Shown here: piece by piece, positions 35,509-47,500 of the stretch
Position numbering within the stretch: position 1 is the first letter of the stretch
Layout: each line of letters starts with the position of its first letter
Source: Formosa sp. Hel1_31_208
GTDB taxonomy: Bacteria > Bacteroidota > Bacteroidia > Flavobacteriales > Flavobacteriaceae
Assembly (NCBI RefSeq): GCF_900104785.1
Contig: NZ_LT629733.1
Span: 2,769,001-2,833,000 of the forward strand
Length of the DNA: 64,000 bases
Reading direction: 5' to 3'
Notes under the pieces: model-generated
The model's database searches: none
What the model saw: the letters and a program-made list of their open reading frames with translations, nothing else
What the model was told of the DNA's origin: nothing
Made by a program: the position numbers and the translations under genes

Positions 35509-38058
35509 TTATTCTTCTTCTTGGTTATTATCAAGAGTTGTGCCATCATCATTAACGTCTTCAATATCAGTGTTTTCAGAATCAATATCTTCTTCATCTT
35601 CTTTCATGACTTTTGCCACAGCGGCTATTGAATCACTCCCTTTAAGGTTAATGAGCTTCACACCTTGTGTGGCGCGTCCCATGACCCTTAAATCATTGAC
35701 TCCCATTCTTATGGCAATACCAGACTTATTAATGATCATTAAATCATCATCATCTGTCACCGTTTTAATCGCGACTAAATGACCTGTCTTCTCAGTAATA
35801 GAAATGGTTTTAACACCTTTTCCTCCACGATTCGTAATACGGTATACAGCTTCTCCATCTTCTGGATCATCAATATAACTGCGTTTTCCAAATCCTTTTT
35901 CAGAAACAACTAAAACAGATTCTTCTTGTGGATTTTCTATAGCAATCATTCCAATGACTTCATCTTTATCATTTGCTAATCGAATACCTCTCACACCTGA
36001 AGCATTTCTTCCCATTGGTCTTGTTTTCTCTTCTTCAAATCGAATTGCCTTACCAGATTTCAATGCCAACATCACTTGACTATTACCAGTAGTTAATTTC
36101 GCTTCGAGTAGTTCGTCATCCTCTTTAATTGTAATCGCATTGATTCCATTAGTACGAGGTCTAGAATACTGTTCTAAAGAGGTTTTCTTAACCTGGCCTT
36201 TTTTAGTTGCCATGATGACGTAATGACTATTGATATACTCTTCATCTTTTAAATCTTGAGTACAAATGAACGCCATAACTTTATCATCTTGCTCAATATT
36301 AATCAAATTTTGAATGGCTCTACCTTTGGAAGTCTTGCTACCTTCTGGAATTTCATAAACACGCATCCAGAAACATTTCCCTTTTTGAGTAAAGAACAAC
36401 ATGTATTGGTGATTCGTTCCTACAAATAAATGCTCTAAGAAATCTTCGTTACGCGTTGTTGATGCTTTTTGTCCAACACCACCTCTATTCTGTGTTTTAT
36501 ATTCCGTTAAAGATGTTCTTTTAATATATCCAGCGTGAGAGATGGTAATCACCACTTGCTCATCTGGAATCATATCTTCAATACTCAAGTCACCACCTGC
36601 GTATTCAATAAGTGAACGACGTTCATCACCATATTTATCTTTGATAACAAAAAGTTCATCTTTGATAATCTCATAGCGACGTTCTTTCTTATCTAAGATA
36701 TCTTTAAGATCTTCAATTGTCTTCATCAACAGGTCGTATTCAGAACGTAATTTATCTTGTTCTAATCCTGTAAGTTGACGTAATCGCATTTCTACAATTG
36801 CTTTAGCTTGTATTTCTGATAGCTTAAAGCGCTCAATTAATTTGGCTCGGGCTTCGTCTGCATTTGAAGATGCACGAATAAGCGCAATAACTTCATCTAT
36901 ATTATCTGAAGCAATAATTAAACCTTCAAGTATATGAGCACGTTCTTCCGCTTTGCGCAATTCATAAACAGTACGCCTTACAACAACATCATGTCTATGC
37001 TCTACAAAGTAATGAATCATTTCTTTCAGATTCAATAACTGCGGACGGCCTTTAACTAAGGCAATATTATTAACACTAAATGATGACTGTAACGCTGTAT
37101 ATTTATATAAGGTATTTAATACAATATTTGGAATAGCGTCACGCTTTAAAATATAAACGATACGCATTCCATTTCTATCCGATTCATCTCTAATAAGAGA
37201 AATACCATCAATTTTCTTGTCATTAATTAAATCGGCAGTCTTTTTAATCATATCTGCCTTATTGACTTGATATGGTATTTCAGTAACAATAATAGTTTCT
37301 CTACCTTGCACTTCTTCAATTCTAGCCTTTCCTCTAATCACAATTCGCCCACGACCTGTTTTAAAAGCCTCACGAACACCATCATAACCATAAATGGTTC
37401 CTCCCGTAGGAAAATCTGGTGCTTTCACATGCTGAATTAACTCATCAATCTCAATATCGTTATTATCTATATAGGCAATCGTTCCATCAATGACCTCTGA
37501 CAAATTGTGAGGTGGCATGTTAGTGGCCATACCTACTGCAATACCAGATGCTCCGTTTACAAGTAATCCTGGGATTCTAGTAGGAAGTACTGTAGGTTCT
37601 TCAAGCGTATCATCAAAATTTAATTTGTGATCAACAGTTTCTTTATCGATATCTGCCAGCATTTCTTCAGAAATCTTTTTCATTCTGGCTTCAGTATAAC
37701 GCATTGCTGCAGGACTATCACCATCAATAGATCCAAAGTTCCCTTGTCCGTCCACAAGCATATAACGCAAACTCCATTCTTGAGCCATACGCACCATGGC
37801 GTCATATACCGAAGTATCACCATGAGGGTGGTACTTACCTAATACTTCACCGACAATTCTTGCTGATTTTTTATGAGCAGTATTTGATCTAACACCTAGT
37901 TCATGCATTCCATAAAGGACACGTCTGTGAACTGGTTTTAAACCATCTCTTACATCAGGTAATGCACGTGACACAATGACCGACATTGAATAATCAATGT
38001 AGGCTGATTTCATTTCATCCTCAATGTTAATAGGAATCACTTTCTCTCCGTCTTCCAT
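35509..38058 (-). CDS. gyrA: DNA gyrase subunit A
   Basis: An 849-residue type II topoisomerase subunit that breaks and rejoins DNA. The quinolone-resistance segment reads [12 protein letters not shown] with Thr82 at the E. coli Ser83 position and Asp86 at the Asp87 position; the catalytic Tyr is in [10 protein letters not shown]. The C-terminal beta-pinwheel follows, with the GyrA box as [11 protein letters not shown], and the acidic tail ([16 protein letters not shown]) is usual. The TPR gene follows and clpC is divergent across 239 bases. Confidence 0.97.
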   Translation of the reverse strand: MEDGEKVIPINIEDEMKSAYIDYSMSVIVSRALPDVRDGLKPVHRRVLYGMHELGVRSNTAHKKSARIVGEVLGKYHPHGDTSVYDAMVRMAQEWSLRYMLVDGQGNFGSIDGDSPAAMRYTEARMKKISEEMLADIDKETVDHKLNFDDTLEEPTVLPTRIPGLLVNGASGIAVGMATNMPPHNLSEVIDGTIAYIDNNDIEIDELIQHVKAPDFPTGGTIYGYDGVREAFKTGRGRIVIRGKARIEEVQGRETIIVTEIPYQVNKADMIKKTADLINDKKIDGISLIRDESDRNGMRIVYILKRDAIPNIVLNTLYKYTALQSSFSVNNIALVKGRPQLLNLKEMIHYFVEHRHDVVVRRTVYELRKAEERAHILEGLIIASDNIDEVIALIRASSNADEARAKLIERFKLSEIQAKAIVEMRLRQLTGLEQDKLRSEYDLLMKTIEDLKDILDKKERRYEIIKDELFVIKDKYGDERRSLIEYAGGDLSIEDMIPDEQVVITISHAGYIKRTSLTEYKTQNRGGVGQKASTTRNEDFLEHLFVGTNHQYMLFFTQKGKCFWMRVYEIPEGSKTSKGRAIQNLINIEQDDKVMAFICTQDLKDEEYINSHYVIMATKKGQVKKTSLEQYSRPRTNGINAITIKEDDELLEAKLTTGNSQVMLALKSGKAIRFEEEKTRPMGRNASGVRGIRLANDKDEVIGMIAIENPQEESVLVVSEKGFGKRSYIDDPEDGEAVYRITNRGGKGVKTISITEKTGHLVAIKTVTDDDDLMIINKSGIAIRMGVNDLRVMGRATQGVKLINLKGSDSIAAVAKVMKEDEEDIDSENTDIEDVNDDGTTLDNNQEEE

Positions 38059-38315
38059 AAATATATAAATTAGATTTTTTGTAGGTTTTCAAATCGTGCT
38101 AAGATAACTATTCTCATAGTGTTTGAGAAGATTTAAGACCCAAAATTTAAAACTTTTTATTAACAAATTTTAGGGCAATTTTTAATAAGTATGTTGTTAA
38201 ATCTTTTGAATTTCTAAAGTTTTTTCACTCTATTAGTAGCAGTCCTATATTTAAGGTACAGTTTTTGCTTTTTTATAGGTAGATTTTATTATTTTTAATG
38301 CAGAAAGAGTTTACT

Positions 38316-40865
38316 ATGGATGATAATTTTTCCCCAAGAGTTAAAGATGTAATTGCATACAGCAAAGAGGAAGCATTGCGACTAGGTCACGATTTTATTG
38401 GTACCGAACATTTAATGTTAGGGCTGCTCCGTGATGGTAATGGGAAAGCAATAGATATATTGAATGCGCTGGATATAGACCTCAATCATTTAAGGCGAAA
38501 AGTCGAGATTCTAAGTCCGGCAAACCCCAATATAAGTGTAGCTTCAAATGAGAAAAAGAACTTACACCTCACACGACAAGCCGAACGCGCACTGAAAACC
38601 ACGTTTTTAGAAGCTAAATTATTTCAGAGCACGTCGATAAATACAGCACATCTTTTATTGTGCATTCTAAGAAATGAAAACGATCCTACCACGAAACTTT
38701 TAAATAAGCTCAAGGTAGATTATGATAATGTAAAAGAACAATTCAAATTTATGATAACTAATGATGATGACTATCTAGACCTTCCAAAATCAGAGTCGTT
38801 CTCTGATGACGAACCTAATGATGAAGGTGAAGCTAAAGAAAATCCGTTCGGACAATCTTCAGCGAAATCAACAAAAAAATCTAAAACACCTGTGCTTGAC
38901 AATTTTGGTCGAGATCTCACCGTAATGGCCGAAGAAGGTAAATTAGATCCTGTTGTGGGACGTGAAAAAGAAATTCAACGTGTGTCTCAAATATTGAGCC
39001 GACGTAAAAAGAATAATCCCTTATTAATCGGCGAACCAGGTGTTGGTAAATCGGCTATTGCTGAAGGACTTGCACTTAGAATCGTAAAACGTAAAGTATC
39101 AAGAATACTTTTCAATAAACGCGTCGTAACCCTTGATTTAGCGAGCTTAGTAGCTGGTACAAAATATCGTGGTCAATTTGAAGAGCGCATGAAAGCCGTG
39201 ATGAACGAATTAGAGAAGAATGATGATATTATTCTTTTTATTGATGAAATTCATACCATTGTTGGTGCTGGAGGTGCCACTGGAAGTTTAGATGCTTCTA
39301 ATATGTTTAAACCTGCCTTAGCACGTGGAGAAATTCAATGTATTGGTGCCACCACATTAGATGAATACAGACAGTATATCGAAAAAGATGGTGCCTTAGA
39401 GCGTCGTTTCCAAAAAGTTATTGTAGAACCGACTACCGTAGAAGAAACCGTAGAAATTCTTAATAATATTAAAGGAAAGTACGAAGAACATCACAATGTA
39501 GATTACACACCTGAGGCCATTCTAGCCTGTGTAAAACTTACGAATAGATATATGACCGAACGCTTTTTACCAGACAAAGCTATTGATGCTTTAGATGAAG
39601 CGGGTTCGCGGGTTCACATCACAAATATTGATGTTCCTAAACAAGTTATCGAACTTGAAAAGAAGCTCGAAGAAGTCAAGGAAACCAAAAATACAGTTGT
39701 TAAAAAACAAAAGTATGAGGAAGCCGCAAAATTAAGAGATGATGAAAAACGTCTTGAAAAGGAACTTGCTATTGCTCAAGAAAAATGGGAAGAGGAAACC
39801 AAACAGCACCGTGAAATTGTCACTGAAGACAATGTTGCAGATGTGGTGTCAATGATGACTGGCATCCCTGTAAATCGCATTGCACAAACCGAAAGTAATA
39901 AGCTTGCAAAGCTCCCTGAACTCATCAAAGGAAAAGTTATTGGTCAAGACGAGGCAGTTGCGAAGGTTGTGAAAGCCATTCAGCGTAATCGTGCCGGACT
40001 TAAAGATCCTAATAAACCCATTAGGTCATTTATATTTTTAGGGCAAACAGGCGTCGGAAAAACGCAATTAGCAAAAGTACTGGCTCGTGAACTCTTTGAT
40101 AGTGAAGACGCACTGGTTAGAATTGACATGAGTGAATACATGGAAAAATTCGCTATTTCAAGATTAGTAGGTGCACCTCCAGGATACGTCGGTTACGAAG
40201 AAGGAGGTCAATTAACCGAAAAAGTGCGTCGTAAGCCTTATGCGGTGATTTTGTTAGACGAAATAGAAAAAGCGCATCCAGATGTGTTTAATATGTTATT
40301 GCAGGTATTAGATGATGGCTATTTAACAGATAGTTTAGGTCGTAAGATCGATTTCAGAAATACCATCATCATTATGACCTCAAATATTGGTGCGCGTAAA
40401 CTGAAAGATTTCGGACAAGGCGTTGGATTTGGAACCTCTGCAAAAGCAGCACAAGCGAATGACAATTCTAGAAGCATTATTGAAAATGCGCTTAAGAAAG
40501 CTTTTGCGCCCGAATTCTTGAATAGAATTGATGATGTCATGGTCTTTAACGCTTTAGAGAAAGAAGATATCAATAAGATTATTGATATAGAATTAGCGTT
40601 TCTTGTGAAACGTATTGAAGATCTTGGCTATCAACTAAAATTAAGCAAAAAAGCGAAATCATATATCGCTGAAAAAGGCTTTGATAAAGAATATGGTGCG
40701 CGACCTTTAAAGCGTGCAATTCAAAAGTATATCGAAGATGCTTTAGCAGAAGAGATTATTAACTCACAGCTTCAAGAAGGTGACACGATTCATATGGATC
40801 TAGATACTAAACTGGATGAGTTAACGATTAAGATTGTTAAATCTGAAACACAAACAAAATCGTAG
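38316..40865 (+). CDS. clpC: ATP-dependent Clp protease ATP-binding subunit ClpC
   Basis: A two-ring AAA+ unfoldase that feeds ClpP. It has an N-terminal Clp_N repeat pair (FSPRVKDVIAYSKEEALRLG...), first Walker A GEPGVGKS, a middle region with the UVR-like AAKLRDDEKRLEKEL, second Walker A LGQTGVGKT, and a C-terminal ClpB_D2 domain with EYGARPLKRAIQ. I prefer ATG 38316 (MDDNFSPRV), the usual family start, over ATG 38298, which would add six residues. Length is 849 residues from that start. A terminator follows at 40883-40916. Confidence 0.95.
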   Translation: MDDNFSPRVKDVIAYSKEEALRLGHDFIGTEHLMLGLLRDGNGKAIDILNALDIDLNHLRRKVEILSPANPNISVASNEKKNLHLTRQAERALKTTFLEAKLFQSTSINTAHLLLCILRNENDPTTKLLNKLKVDYDNVKEQFKFMITNDDDYLDLPKSESFSDDEPNDEGEAKENPFGQSSAKSTKKSKTPVLDNFGRDLTVMAEEGKLDPVVGREKEIQRVSQILSRRKKNNPLLIGEPGVGKSAIAEGLALRIVKRKVSRILFNKRVVTLDLASLVAGTKYRGQFEERMKAVMNELEKNDDIILFIDEIHTIVGAGGATGSLDASNMFKPALARGEIQCIGATTLDEYRQYIEKDGALERRFQKVIVEPTTVEETVEILNNIKGKYEEHHNVDYTPEAILACVKLTNRYMTERFLPDKAIDALDEAGSRVHITNIDVPKQVIELEKKLEEVKETKNTVVKKQKYEEAAKLRDDEKRLEKELAIAQEKWEEETKQHREIVTEDNVADVVSMMTGIPVNRIAQTESNKLAKLPELIKGKVIGQDEAVAKVVKAIQRNRAGLKDPNKPIRSFIFLGQTGVGKTQLAKVLARELFDSEDALVRIDMSEYMEKFAISRLVGAPPGYVGYEEGGQLTEKVRRKPYAVILLDEIEKAHPDVFNMLLQVLDDGYLTDSLGRKIDFRNTIIIMTSNIGARKLKDFGQGVGFGTSAKAAQANDNSRSIIENALKKAFAPEFLNRIDDVMVFNALEKEDINKIIDIELAFLVKRIEDLGYQLKLSKKAKSYIAEKGFDKEYGARPLKRAIQKYIEDALAEEIINSQLQEGDTIHMDLDTKLDELTIKIVKSETQTKS

Positions 40866-40882
40866 GGTTACCCCTCGAAATT

Positions 40883-40916
40883 AAAAACCTCTTTTTAAAT
40901 AAAGAGGTTTTTTTTT
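40883..40916 (+). terminator. Terminator after clpC
   Basis: AAAACCTCTTT / AAAGAGGTTTT stem with a 7-8 base loop and a long T tract. Confidence 0.9.
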
Positions 40917-40949
40917 GCTTCAAATTTTAAGATTGCCTAACTTTAAAAT

Positions 40950-41315
40950 ATGGCAGATCATTTAACACTTGATTTTTGTGAGGTTCATCTCTACGATAAC
41001 TATATGGTTGTAACCGTAAATACTGGTGAAAATATCAGTTTGGAATACCATCATGTATTACAAGGTATTGCCGACACCCATTTTAAGGATACCCCTTTTG
41101 TCTATATCACACATAGAATTAATTCGTATTCTGTAGACCCTTCTGTTTATGCAGAAACTTCTAAAATCAAAAACCTTGTAGGGTTTTGTGTGGTTTCTAA
41201 AAACTATATGGCCAAGAGTGCTGCGAAGATTGAGCAGTTGTTTCTGGATAAGCCCTTTGAAATTTTCGATACGTTACCAGAAGCCATTGAATGGTCAAAA
41301 ACTATTACTAAATAA
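40950..41315 (+). CDS. Hypothetical cytosolic protein, STAS/SpoIIAA-like fold
   Basis: A 121-residue soluble protein, alternating beta strands and helices (MADHLTLDFCEVHLYDNYMV..., FVYITHRINSYSVDP, LVGFCVVSKNYMAKSAAKIEQLFLDKPFEIFDTLPEAIEW). The pattern, including a C-terminal FDTLPEAIEW helix, resembles STAS/SpoIIAA-like single-domain proteins in Flavobacteriaceae. No enzyme motif is visible. It is expressed after the clpC terminator, so independently. The fold call is inference. Confidence 0.72.
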   Translation: MADHLTLDFCEVHLYDNYMVVTVNTGENISLEYHHVLQGIADTHFKDTPFVYITHRINSYSVDPSVYAETSKIKNLVGFCVVSKNYMAKSAAKIEQLFLDKPFEIFDTLPEAIEWSKTITK

Positions 41316-41492
41316 TATCCTTTTCTTTTGTCTTAAGCGCACCTCATATGAATTCTCATATCATACTGCTGTCATCTAGACAATTTTAATAGCTAGCTTC
41401 ACAAGTCTTGGCTTCATATTACTTGAATAGATTTATTATATGCAGTAACGTGTATCCTCTCAAACTATAAACTTTGAAATAATGGTATAAAA

Positions 41493-41522
41493 AAAAGGCA
41501 GCTATTTCTAGCTGCCTTTTAG
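41493..41522. terminator. Terminator of the giant adhesin gene
   Basis: AAAAGGCAGCTA / TAGCTGCCTTTT around TTTC, 40 bases past the adhesin stop codon on the minus strand, with A and T tracts on both sides. Confidence 0.9.
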
Positions 41523-41561
41523 TTATACCCTTAGGGAATAATGTCCCTAATTATTTATCAA

Positions 41562-44500
41562 TTACTTCTTACCAGAAGATACGATCTTCTTAGTAACAGA
41601 ACCTTGATTAGTTGTCAACTTCACATAGAACAATTGGTTTGAGTATCTAGATAAATCGAAAGTCGATGTACCTTTAGATCCTGTAACATATCTAGTGTTA
41701 GTTTCAGTGAATACTAATAAACCTTTAGTATCAAATAACTCAATAGTTACGTTAGTTTCAAACTCAAATGAGTATGCAATATTAACTTCTTTATCAAATG
41801 GTACTGGATAAGCAGTAAAGTCTATCTCAGTTCCTGCAGTTCTAGCTTGAGGTGCACCACAAGCCACATTCACAGCGAATGTGAATCCTGATACAGAGCT
41901 ATCACTATCAAATGTAACGTATACTGAATCTCCAGTTGTTGTTACAGATTGACCTATTAAGTTTCCATCAAATGCGCCAAGGAATGGTGCCGTAGCATCA
42001 AGACCGTCATAAACAAATATGAAATCAAATCCTGCTTCAGTTGAACCATCAAAATTAATTGTTAATGGATCTCCTGTACTAGACGTAAATGCCCATTCTA
42101 GGAATTGATTGTTTTCAGTACCTATTACTTCAACAGTCTCTCCTGGTCCACCACATTCAACGATAGTTGCTCCAGTCTCACAAGATGCATTCACAGCGAA
42201 TGTGAATCCTGATACAGAGCTATCACTATCAAATGTAACGTATACTGAATCTCCAGTTGTTGTTACAGATTGACCAGTTAAGTTTCCATCAAATGCGCCA
42301 AGGAATGGTGCCGTAGCATCAAGACCGTCATATACAAATATGAAATCAAATCCTGCTTCAGTTGAACCATCAAAATTAATTGTTAATGGATCTCCTGTAC
42401 TAGACGTAAATGCCCATTCTAGGAATTGATTGTTTTCAGTACCTATTACTTCAACAGTCTCTCCTGGTCCACCACATTCAACGATAGTTGCTCCAGTCTC
42501 ACAAGATGCATTCACAGCGAATGTGAATCCTGATACAGAGCTATCACTATCAAATGTAACGTATACTGAATCTCCAGTTGTTGTTACAGATTGACCAGTT
42601 AAGTTTCCATCAAATGCGCCAAGGAATGGTGCCGTAGCATCAAGACCGTCATATACAAATATGAAATCAAATCCTGCTTCAGTTGAACCATCAAAATTAA
42701 TTGTTAATGGATCTCCTGTACTAGACGTAAATGCCCATTCTAGGAATTGATTGTTTTCAGTACTTAATACTTCAACAGTCTCTCCTGGTCCACCACATTC
42801 AACGATAGTTGCTCCAGTCTCACAAGATGCATTCACAGCGAATGTGAATCCTGATACAGAGCTATCACTATCAAATGTAACGTATACTGAATCTCCAGTT
42901 GTTGTTACAGATTGACCAGTTAAGTTTCCATCAAATGCGCCAAGGAATGGTGCCGTAGCATCAAGACCGTCATATACAAATATGAAATCAAATCCTGCTT
43001 CAGTTGAACCATCAAAATTAATTGTTAATGGATCTCCTGTACTAGACGTAAATGCCCATTCTAGGAATTGATTGTTTTCAGTACTTAATACTTCAACAGT
43101 CTCTCCTGGTCCACCACATTCAACGATAGTTGGAAGAGTTTCACAAGTTACTGATAACTCATATGCTCCAGTTTGTCCATTGAATCCAGACACAAATACC
43201 TTGTATTCTTGACCTTCAACAGTATCAAATACTATTTGAGAATGAAGATTACTATGTATACAATTAGTATCATTTGACGTATCATCATTATTAGCTACAC
43301 AAGTTACACCACAATCAGAATACACACTTAAGTACGTATCATACGTCGTGTTGGCACTACATGTACTAATAGTTGCTGTTTGACCAGTTCCTACTAATGT
43401 ATACCAATCACCTGAGTTACTTCCAATAGACGTACAGTCTTGATTATCGTATTCTGGAACTCCAGTTACAGATGTATCTCCGCTGATTACGTCACCACAA
43501 GCAATTTCTGCAGCTACTTCACAAGCGTCGAGGCATTCTACAGATAATTCAAATGCTCCTGTACCGCCAGCGAATCCAGATACAAAGATTTTGTATTCTT
43601 CACCTGCAACAGTATCAAATTCTATTTGAGAATGCAAATTGCTATGTACACAATTAGTGTCATTTACAGTATCATCATTATCAGCTACACAAGTAATTCC
43701 ACAATCAGAATAAGCACTTAAGTACGTATCATACGTTGTGTTTTCACTACATGTACTAACAACTATTGGACTTCCTGTTCCGACAACTGTATACCATTGA
43801 CCTAAACCTTCTCCAAAAGAAGTACAGTCTTGACCGTCTACTTGAGGGCCACCAGTAACAGATGTATCACCGCTTACAACAGCGCCACAATCTAATACCT
43901 CAGCATTATCACAAGTACTTAATTCAACAGACCATGTATACGTTACATCACAAGACGCAGTATTATCACAACCATCATTAGCTGTAAACGTACGTACTAA
44001 AGTGTAATCTCTAGTTGGTACTGAACCTACAGAATAGGTTAGGTTGTCTAAACATCCATAGTTATTACCGAAATCTTGAACTACAAAGTCTAAACTTGTA
44101 ATTCCAGTCTCCGTAAGCGTAACGATGTTACCTGCATCTCCATTTCCATTTACAGAAAGAACCGAAGTTCCTCCATCATGGTTTACGGTAACCTCTACAA
44201 GTGTATTATCTGCAATTGCAAATGACACATCAAATGCTGGTACAGCGAATGAAATAGTTGCACTAGGATCATTACCACCCACATCTGCTGAAGATTGAGC
44301 TGTGTTCCAAACTAATGAATTAGGAGTAGATAAGGCAGCACAATTAAATGTTGACGTATCTAATACTTCCCAGTTCCCAGCAGTTAATGATGCGTAAGGA
44401 GATGTGAAGTAATCATTAGTAGAAGTGTTTTGAACAGAGAAAAGTGAAGGAGCAAATAGCCCATCAAAATTCTCAGTATACGTCTCAGCAGCACTACCCT

Positions 44501-47500
44501 CATTAACTACAGATGTTAAATTATCTGAGAAATCCTGAGTATCACCACCTACTTGACAGTTGTCAGTATAAGGCGCCTTATCAGCAAATCCTGATGGCGT
44601 TTGAGTAACGACACCAAAGTCTTGACCTTCTGGGCACTCTACTATAGGATCAGTATCATCAACGATGATAAATGTACAATCGAATGGTAAAGATACGTTT
44701 CCACAAAGATCTTCAACTTCCATAGTTAATACTATAGTTGTAGAACAATCATCAGTTGGCGTAGCCACGTTGCTTACAACTCTGAAAATTAATTCATCCT
44801 CGTCAGCACAGTTATCAGTATAACATCCTAGGAAGGCAGTACCTTGACCTATGTCTCCTATACTCACTCCTGCTACAGTCCATGATGTATCTCCTGCAGA
44901 GACTTCATCACCTTGTTGTAATGAAATTACAGCATCTGCTGGGCAAGCTGCGCCAGCATCAGTACCAATAACTACAGCTTCAACAGGACATCCTCCAGTT
45001 GGAGCTTCTTCGTCTAATCCTTCATAGTTAATCTTAACAGGATCAGAAATAAGTCCACAAGCATCTTCAGCTGTGTAGATGAATACTTTCAACCACTGAC
45101 AGTCAGAACCGAATTCTTGAACTGTTTTAGTTATGATTAAATCATCAGTACTTGTACAGTTATCAGAGAACATTGCTCTCATATCTTCTGCACTTGGCTC
45201 ACCTAATTCAGCATCAAAACATAACGTTGTATTAGTAAATGAATCATCTAATTCACCGTTATAAACAGGCTTCATAGTATCAGCTCCACTATTTACGATA
45301 GTTACGTTATCTGCGAAGTTTCCACAAGAATCTTCAACAGTAAATGTGTAAGTCGCAGTCCATGCACAATCAGTACCTTCAATAATAGGCTCTAATGGTG
45401 ACACTAATACTTCTCCACATGTTTCAGTGTATGCTGCAGCGATTTGATTCATAACTTCTGGAGATACTCCAGGGTTATCACTTAAGCACTGTAATCCAGT
45501 AACACCTGTTGGTAATGTTCCTACTAATACAGGAGCACTATCATCACCACCGAAGTAGCTAATTTTGATGTTATTTGCGAAGTTATCGCAATCATCAGAA
45601 ATTGTGTATACATAGAATACTGCCCATTGACAATCTGAACTTTCAACTATAGTTTCTTCTTTAGTTACATTCACATTACCACAGTTATCTTCAAATAACT
45701 CTATGATTGTTGCAATAGATGGTCCTACTGGACGATCTGCGAAACAAGCATCAATAAATGACTCACCACCTGGTGCTTCACCTACTAACATTGGTGCAGT
45801 TTCATCAACAACAGTAACAACATGTTTAGCTGTTATTGTTCTATTACAATCATCAGTATATGTAAAGTTTACTTCAAACGTTCCACAGCTTCCTTCGAAA
45901 GCATCTGCTTCACCTTGAACTTCTCCTGCAATCTCACAAGCGCCAGTTCCACCATTTGAATATGATAAGAATTGTGGTTCATAAGTTGCTAAATCTTCAC
46001 AAGCGATAGTCACATCAATGATTTCTGCAAATACAGCTTCTGGAGCTGGTTCAACAGTAATCACTTTTTGTGCAGTAATAGTTCTATTACAATCATCAGT
46101 ATATGTCCAGTCTAAGAATAAAGTACCACCACACTCATCGTATGATCCACTTAATACAGCTGGTACAGAACCTGCGATTTCACAAGCGCCATTGCCACCA
46201 TTAGTGTAGTTCAAGAACGTTCCACCAACTACAAAGTCAGAAATTGTTAATACTCCTGGTCCTGCAACACCATCTTGACTAGTTACGCTAAATCCAATCA
46301 CATCTCCAGCAGCACAGTTTACAGAAACTGATCCTGATTGATTATCTGGCCCGTTAGAATCAGTTAACTCAATAACAGCTACTCCATTTACATAGAACGC
46401 TGGATCCCAGAATGCACTATCTGTTGTATTAAAATCCCAACTAAAGCTATAGTTTCCGCTTGTAGGACATGTAGCAGTAGCAATTACTGGTACATCGTTT
46501 GAACCATCAGCAGCTCCTGTTATAGTCATATCAGTTGCTGTAATAGCGATAGTTCCATCGGTTCCACCAGTATTAATTGACCAGTTTCCTGGTGCAAAAT
46601 CACCAACAAATCCTTCTACAATCGTAGCATTTATTACAACAGCAGCAGCTTCTTCACATGACACAGTCATATCCTCAACAGGATCGAATGCTGCCATAGG
46701 TGCTGGTTCAACAGTAATTGTCTTTTTCGCTGTGATTGTTCTATTACAATCGTCAGTGAATGTATAATCTACTTCTAATATACCACCACACTCATCGTAT
46801 GATCCAGTAACTTCACCAGCAACTTCACCAGAGATTTCGCAAGCTCCAGTTCCACCGTTAGTATAAGATAGACAACCTGGTCCACCAACAACTACGTTAT
46901 CTACATAGATGGTAAAGTCTGATGGCTCAGCCCAAGTGTTAGCAGCAGCATCCCAACCAGGGAATAATGCTAATAATCCATATGCCTGATCTCCAATGTT
47001 ACCATTAACAAGTTGATCTTGTTCAAACGACACAGTTATTGTTTGCCATTGTCCTACGTTAGTGTATGATCCAGCAGTTTCAGCAAAGTCATCTGGCGAA
47101 GTTTCTACTTTCACTAAGATATCAAATGCTTGATCTGCTAATACATCAATCTTTACAGATTTGGTATTAGTTAGATCAATATTATTGACTAAACTAGCAC
47201 CTTGCCATGGATTTCCTGCAGCTTGAGAAATAAGCTCTAATACTTGGTTATTACCATCCTGAGGATCGGCAGTAACAGCAGCACTAGCTAAACCTTCAAA
47301 TGCAGTTATTACACCTGGGTTTGTGAAGTCTTCAACTAAAGTTGAACTCACAAAAGCAGCAGCTTCTTCACATGAGATTGTCATGTCTTCAACTGCTTCA
47401 AATTCAGCTTGAGGTGCTGGTAAGACTGTAATTACTTTTTTAGCTGTGATTGTTCTGTTACAATCATCAGTATACGTCCAGTCTACTTCTAAAGTACCAC

